Source: an uncultured Marinilabiliaceae bacterium
GTDB taxonomy: Bacteria; Bacteroidota; Bacteroidia; Bacteroidales; Marinilabiliaceae
DNA length: 10,099 nucleotides
Direction of reading: 5' to 3'
NCBI GenBank assembly: GCA_905235955.1
Contig: CAJONN010000073.1
Span: 1-10,099, forward strand
In this document: piece after piece, positions 8,048-10,099 of the stretch
How positions within the stretch are numbered: position 1 is the stretch's first letter
Layout of the letters: each line of letters starts with the position of its first letter
The notes under the pieces: generated by a model
What the model saw: the letters and a program-made list of their open reading frames with translations, nothing else
Database searches by the model: none
Told to the model about the DNA's origin: nothing
Translations under genes and position numbers: made by a program

Positions 8048-9847
8048 CTATTCCTCAACATTTATAAACTCAATAGTTTGACTAAGTTTGGTAGATTGTA
8101 TAGTGAGTTTATCGGCCAATTCGGTAAGCTTTTCGGCGGATTGTGCATTGTTTTGCGTTATGATGTTCATCTGGTTTATGGCATGCGTTATCTGTTGTGC
8201 GCCGGTTGCTTGTTCTTGGCATGCATGCGATATTTCCTTCACAAGTCGGTCGGTCTCTTGTATATTGGGCAATAGGTTGCTCATCTTTTGTCCGCACTCC
8301 TCTGACGATGTCAAACTCTCTTTCACAAGCAGAGTTATCTCTGTAGCGGCATCGCGACTCATGTCGGCAAGGTTGCCAACTTCGCTTGCTACTACGGCAA
8401 AACCTTTGCCTGCTACGCCTGCCCTCGATGCTTCAATGGTAGCGTTGAGTGCAAGTATATTGGTTTGTTGTGCTATATTTTGCACTATCGACACCTTTTC
8501 GGCAATGTTGTTCATCACATCTATCGAGCCTTGCACAGCTACTGAGCTCTCGTTGCCATTGCGTATAGCCGTCTGAGCTATTTGTTCTGTTTGGCGTGCA
8601 TTGTTGGCATTTTGGCTTATGTTGTTGGCTATCTCATCTACCGTGTTGGCTATCTCACGCGTTGCTTCGGCTTGTTCGTTGGCATCTGATGCCATGCGTG
8701 CGCTTGCATCTTTCACATTTTCGGCACTTGCTTGCAAATTTTGGCTTGCTGCTTTTATCTCGTTGGTAAGCGTCGTAAGCATATCTACCAAATCACAATA
8801 AGCATCGTTGAGCCGTGTCAGCTCTTTCGATCTGAGCTTGCGCTTATGCAATACAGCTTTTATATTGCCCTTCGAGAGCGAATCTATTGCATTTGAAATC
8901 ACATCGATAGGCTGACCAATGGCCTTGCCAACGCAGAATGCTATTATTATCGACAGAATTATAAGTCCGATACATACCCAAACATTGCTTCGTGCCATTC
9001 TGACGTAGCCTGCATTGGCCTCATCTTCGCGCACACTGATGCCCACATACCATGGTGTACCTTCGATGGGCGTAAAGGCATACATTTTTTCTACGTCATC
9101 TTCAGTAACTTTACATGTTGTGGTATGGTCGGTGAGCTTATTGCGAAATATATCGCCACAACTGCTCAGAGCAAAGAAGTTTGCGCCTGACATCACAATA
9201 TCGGCATTGCTATGAGCTATAAATTGGCCATCTCTCTTTATGATGATTGGACGCTCAGAGCCAATATTTATTTTGCTCACTATTTCTGAGAATACGTGTG
9301 CATCAACGCCAATGCAGAGCAAACCTATGTCCATGCCCTCGCTATTAGTTATTGGTGTGGTATACATTACGGTTTGCTTACCCGATGTTTTGCTCACGAT
9401 GCAATCAGGCTCAGATTTTTTACCCTCTTTGTATTGCTTGAAGTATAGTCGTTCGTGCAAGTCGACTGGGTTATATTCGGTTGTAATGCCCAAGCCATTG
9501 TTGTTTATTATCACAAATCTATTAATGTCGCCATCGCCCTGCAGAACGCCTTTGAATGTTGTAACTACAGGCCAAAACGACTCTTCTTGCACATCATTGA
9601 GGTTGCTATATTCGCTAAAATAGCTTGCAGCTGCAAGTGTTGCCACCTGTTTTTGGCGCAACACAACTATCTGATGTATCTCGTTGCTTACACATTCTGC
9701 CTCGCGTATGAGCGATTGTGTCGTTTCGTTGTTGATAGCCGTTCGGCTCATTCTACTTGTAGTTATGGTGAGCGTCAGGCAAATAGTTACACAAATAGAT
9801 ATTATTGTAAAAGTAAATATGTAGTCAAGCTTTGGATTAATATGCAT
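8048..9847 (-). CDS. Methyl-accepting chemotaxis-type receptor with periplasmic Cache-like sensor
   Basis: This 599-residue inner-membrane receptor would sense a small ligand outside and signal to a CheA/CheW-type kinase complex. Transmembrane segment 1 lies at about 8-30. A periplasmic region at about 35-285 resembles a double Cache domain: FVIINNNGLG (111-120), RLYFKQY (133-139), and TPWYVGISVRED near its end (264-275). Transmembrane segment 2 is at about 289-310 (VWVCIGLIILSIIIAFCVG). A HAMP-like linker follows (about 311-362). A long coiled-coil signalling domain has the conserved hairpin tip QQTNILALNATIEASRAG (460-477), then GKGFAVVASEVG (480-491). The usual Glu after the tip's AG is Val here (AGVAGKGF). 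The C-terminus (EFINVEE) has no CheR-docking pentapeptide. No cheA, cheW, cheR or cheB gene is visible. It is probably a single-gene transcript, with its own -7 box at 9881 and a terminator-like hairpin downstream. Ligand unknown. Confidence 0.93.
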   Translation of the reverse strand: MHINPKLDYIFTFTIISICVTICLTLTITTSRMSRTAINNETTQSLIREAECVSNEIHQIVVLRQKQVATLAAASYFSEYSNLNDVQEESFWPVVTTFKGVLQGDGDINRFVIINNNGLGITTEYNPVDLHERLYFKQYKEGKKSEPDCIVSKTSGKQTVMYTTPITNSEGMDIGLLCIGVDAHVFSEIVSKINIGSERPIIIKRDGQFIAHSNADIVMSGANFFALSSCGDIFRNKLTDHTTTCKVTEDDVEKMYAFTPIEGTPWYVGISVREDEANAGYVRMARSNVWVCIGLIILSIIIAFCVGKAIGQPIDVISNAIDSLSKGNIKAVLHKRKLRSKELTRLNDAYCDLVDMLTTLTNEIKAASQNLQASAENVKDASARMASDANEQAEATREIANTVDEIANNISQNANNARQTEQIAQTAIRNGNESSVAVQGSIDVMNNIAEKVSIVQNIAQQTNILALNATIEASRAGVAGKGFAVVASEVGNLADMSRDAATEITLLVKESLTSSEECGQKMSNLLPNIQETDRLVKEISHACQEQATGAQQITHAINQMNIITQNNAQSAEKLTELADKLTIQSTKLSQTIEFINVEE

Positions 9848-9880
9848 TGGAATAAGGTTTTTTTTGATTTTTTGATTTTA

Positions 9881-9888
9881 CAAAGTTA
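9881..9888 (-). promoter_or_regulatory. Bacteroidota -7 promoter box of the receptor gene
   Basis: The minus strand reads TAACTTTG, a full match to TAnnTTTG, ending 33 bases before the receptor ATG. Transcription would start near 9875, leaving a short, very A-rich leader without a Shine-Dalgarno site, normal for this phylum. No good TTTG -33 element is found at 19 bases: the nearest lies only 12 bases upstream at 9901-9904. The promoter may therefore be weak or use another sigma factor. Confidence 0.5.
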
Positions 9889-9990
9889 TTGTAAAACACC
9901 CAAAATCACACACTATTCCCTACTCTTTTCATTCAAAAAAAATGCTTTTTATTTTATTTTTTTCTATTCTGACAGAAAAAAAATAAGAAT

Positions 9991-10037
9991 CTCAAGTTTT
10001 GCAAGTAAAGTAGCCCCGAATGGGCGAAAGAAATATA
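9991..10037 (-). repeat. Right copy of the 47-base inverted repeat flanking the receptor gene
   Basis: The minus strand from 10037 to 9991 matches 7950-7995 of the plus strand at 41 of 47 aligned positions. It contains AGCCCCGAATGGGCGAAAGA (10012-10031), 18/20 identical to the module at 7832-7851. GCCC/GGGC can form a small stem at 10014-10025. It lies between the receptor promoter and the stop of the possible gene at the right edge. Confidence 0.75.
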
Positions 10038-10052
10038 ACCAACAAATTGCTT

Positions 10053-10099
10053 TCAACAACTAGCACGGAACCCGATTTTCACCTCGCGGTTGTCGCCTT
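10053..10099 (-). CDS. Possible C-terminal end of an unidentified gene
   Basis: One minus-strand frame is open from the window edge to a TGA at 10053-10055 and reads GDNREVKIGFRASC. The charged-then-IGFR ending recalls C-termini of formylglycine-generating-enzyme-like (SUMF1) domains, but 14 residues cannot identify a family. The other two minus-strand frames also reach stops within this stretch, so an open frame of this length means little by itself. A gene ending here would place the repeat at 9991-10037 just downstream of it, as the other copy lies downstream of the receptor gene. Confidence 0.3.
   Translation of the reverse strand, partial: GDNREVKIGFRASC

Noticed and set aside
7950..10037. 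Transposon with terminal inverted repeats
   Set aside because: No transposase or integrase lies between the repeats, and the bases outside the two copies show no target-site duplication.
9455..10063. 202-codon plus-strand open frame crossing the receptor start and the promoter region
   Set aside because: It is antisense to the receptor's first membrane segment and sensor domain. Its tail is low-complexity Phe/Lys from AT-rich intergenic DNA.

Overview
The window looks like a piece of a Bacteroidota chromosome, most likely order Bacteroidales. The reasons are a SusC/SusD outer-membrane importer pair, lipoproteins with acidic residues directly after the lipobox cysteine, A-rich leaders in place of Shine-Dalgarno sites, and a TAnnTTTG-type -7 promoter element. 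All genes I support lie on the minus strand, so the biological order runs from high to low coordinates. I cannot name the genus.

Region by region, in transcription order. At 10053-10099 there is what may be the last 15 codons of an unidentified gene. Next comes a short intergenic region (9848-10052) with a repeat element and a good promoter -7 box. A methyl-accepting chemotaxis-type receptor with a periplasmic Cache-like sensor domain occupies 8048-9847. A 969-base AT-rich intergenic region follows (7079-8047). Its right part is a cluster of hairpin-forming repeats, one of which resembles the intrinsic terminator of the receptor gene. Its left part is the leader and promoter region of the importer operon. 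The operon then runs SusC-like TonB-dependent transporter (3773-7078), SusD-like substrate-binding lipoprotein (2139-3752), zinc metallopeptidase-like lipoprotein (1179-2099, broken by two frameshifts) and a DUF4302-type lipoprotein (1-1173, which runs off the left edge).

The four operon genes are separated by only 20, 39 and 5 bases and are probably co-transcribed. Together they describe an outer-membrane nutrient importer. SusC is the barrel and SusD the surface lid. The peptidase-like and DUF4302 lipoproteins are probable surface accessories that process or bind the substrate. No glycoside hydrolase, lyase or sulfatase is visible, so a peptide or glycopeptide substrate is at least as likely as a glycan. 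This is inference.

Two points deserve attention. First, the metallopeptidase gene carries two opposite-sign frameshifts about 240 bases apart. The HExxH half and the C-terminus share one frame, while the middle of the protein is in another. Second, a 46-47 base repeat (about 87% identical) occurs in inverted orientation on both sides of the receptor gene (7950-7995 and 9991-10037). The 20-base module at its core occurs four times in the window. I found no CRISPR array, no transposase, and no tRNA or rRNA gene.
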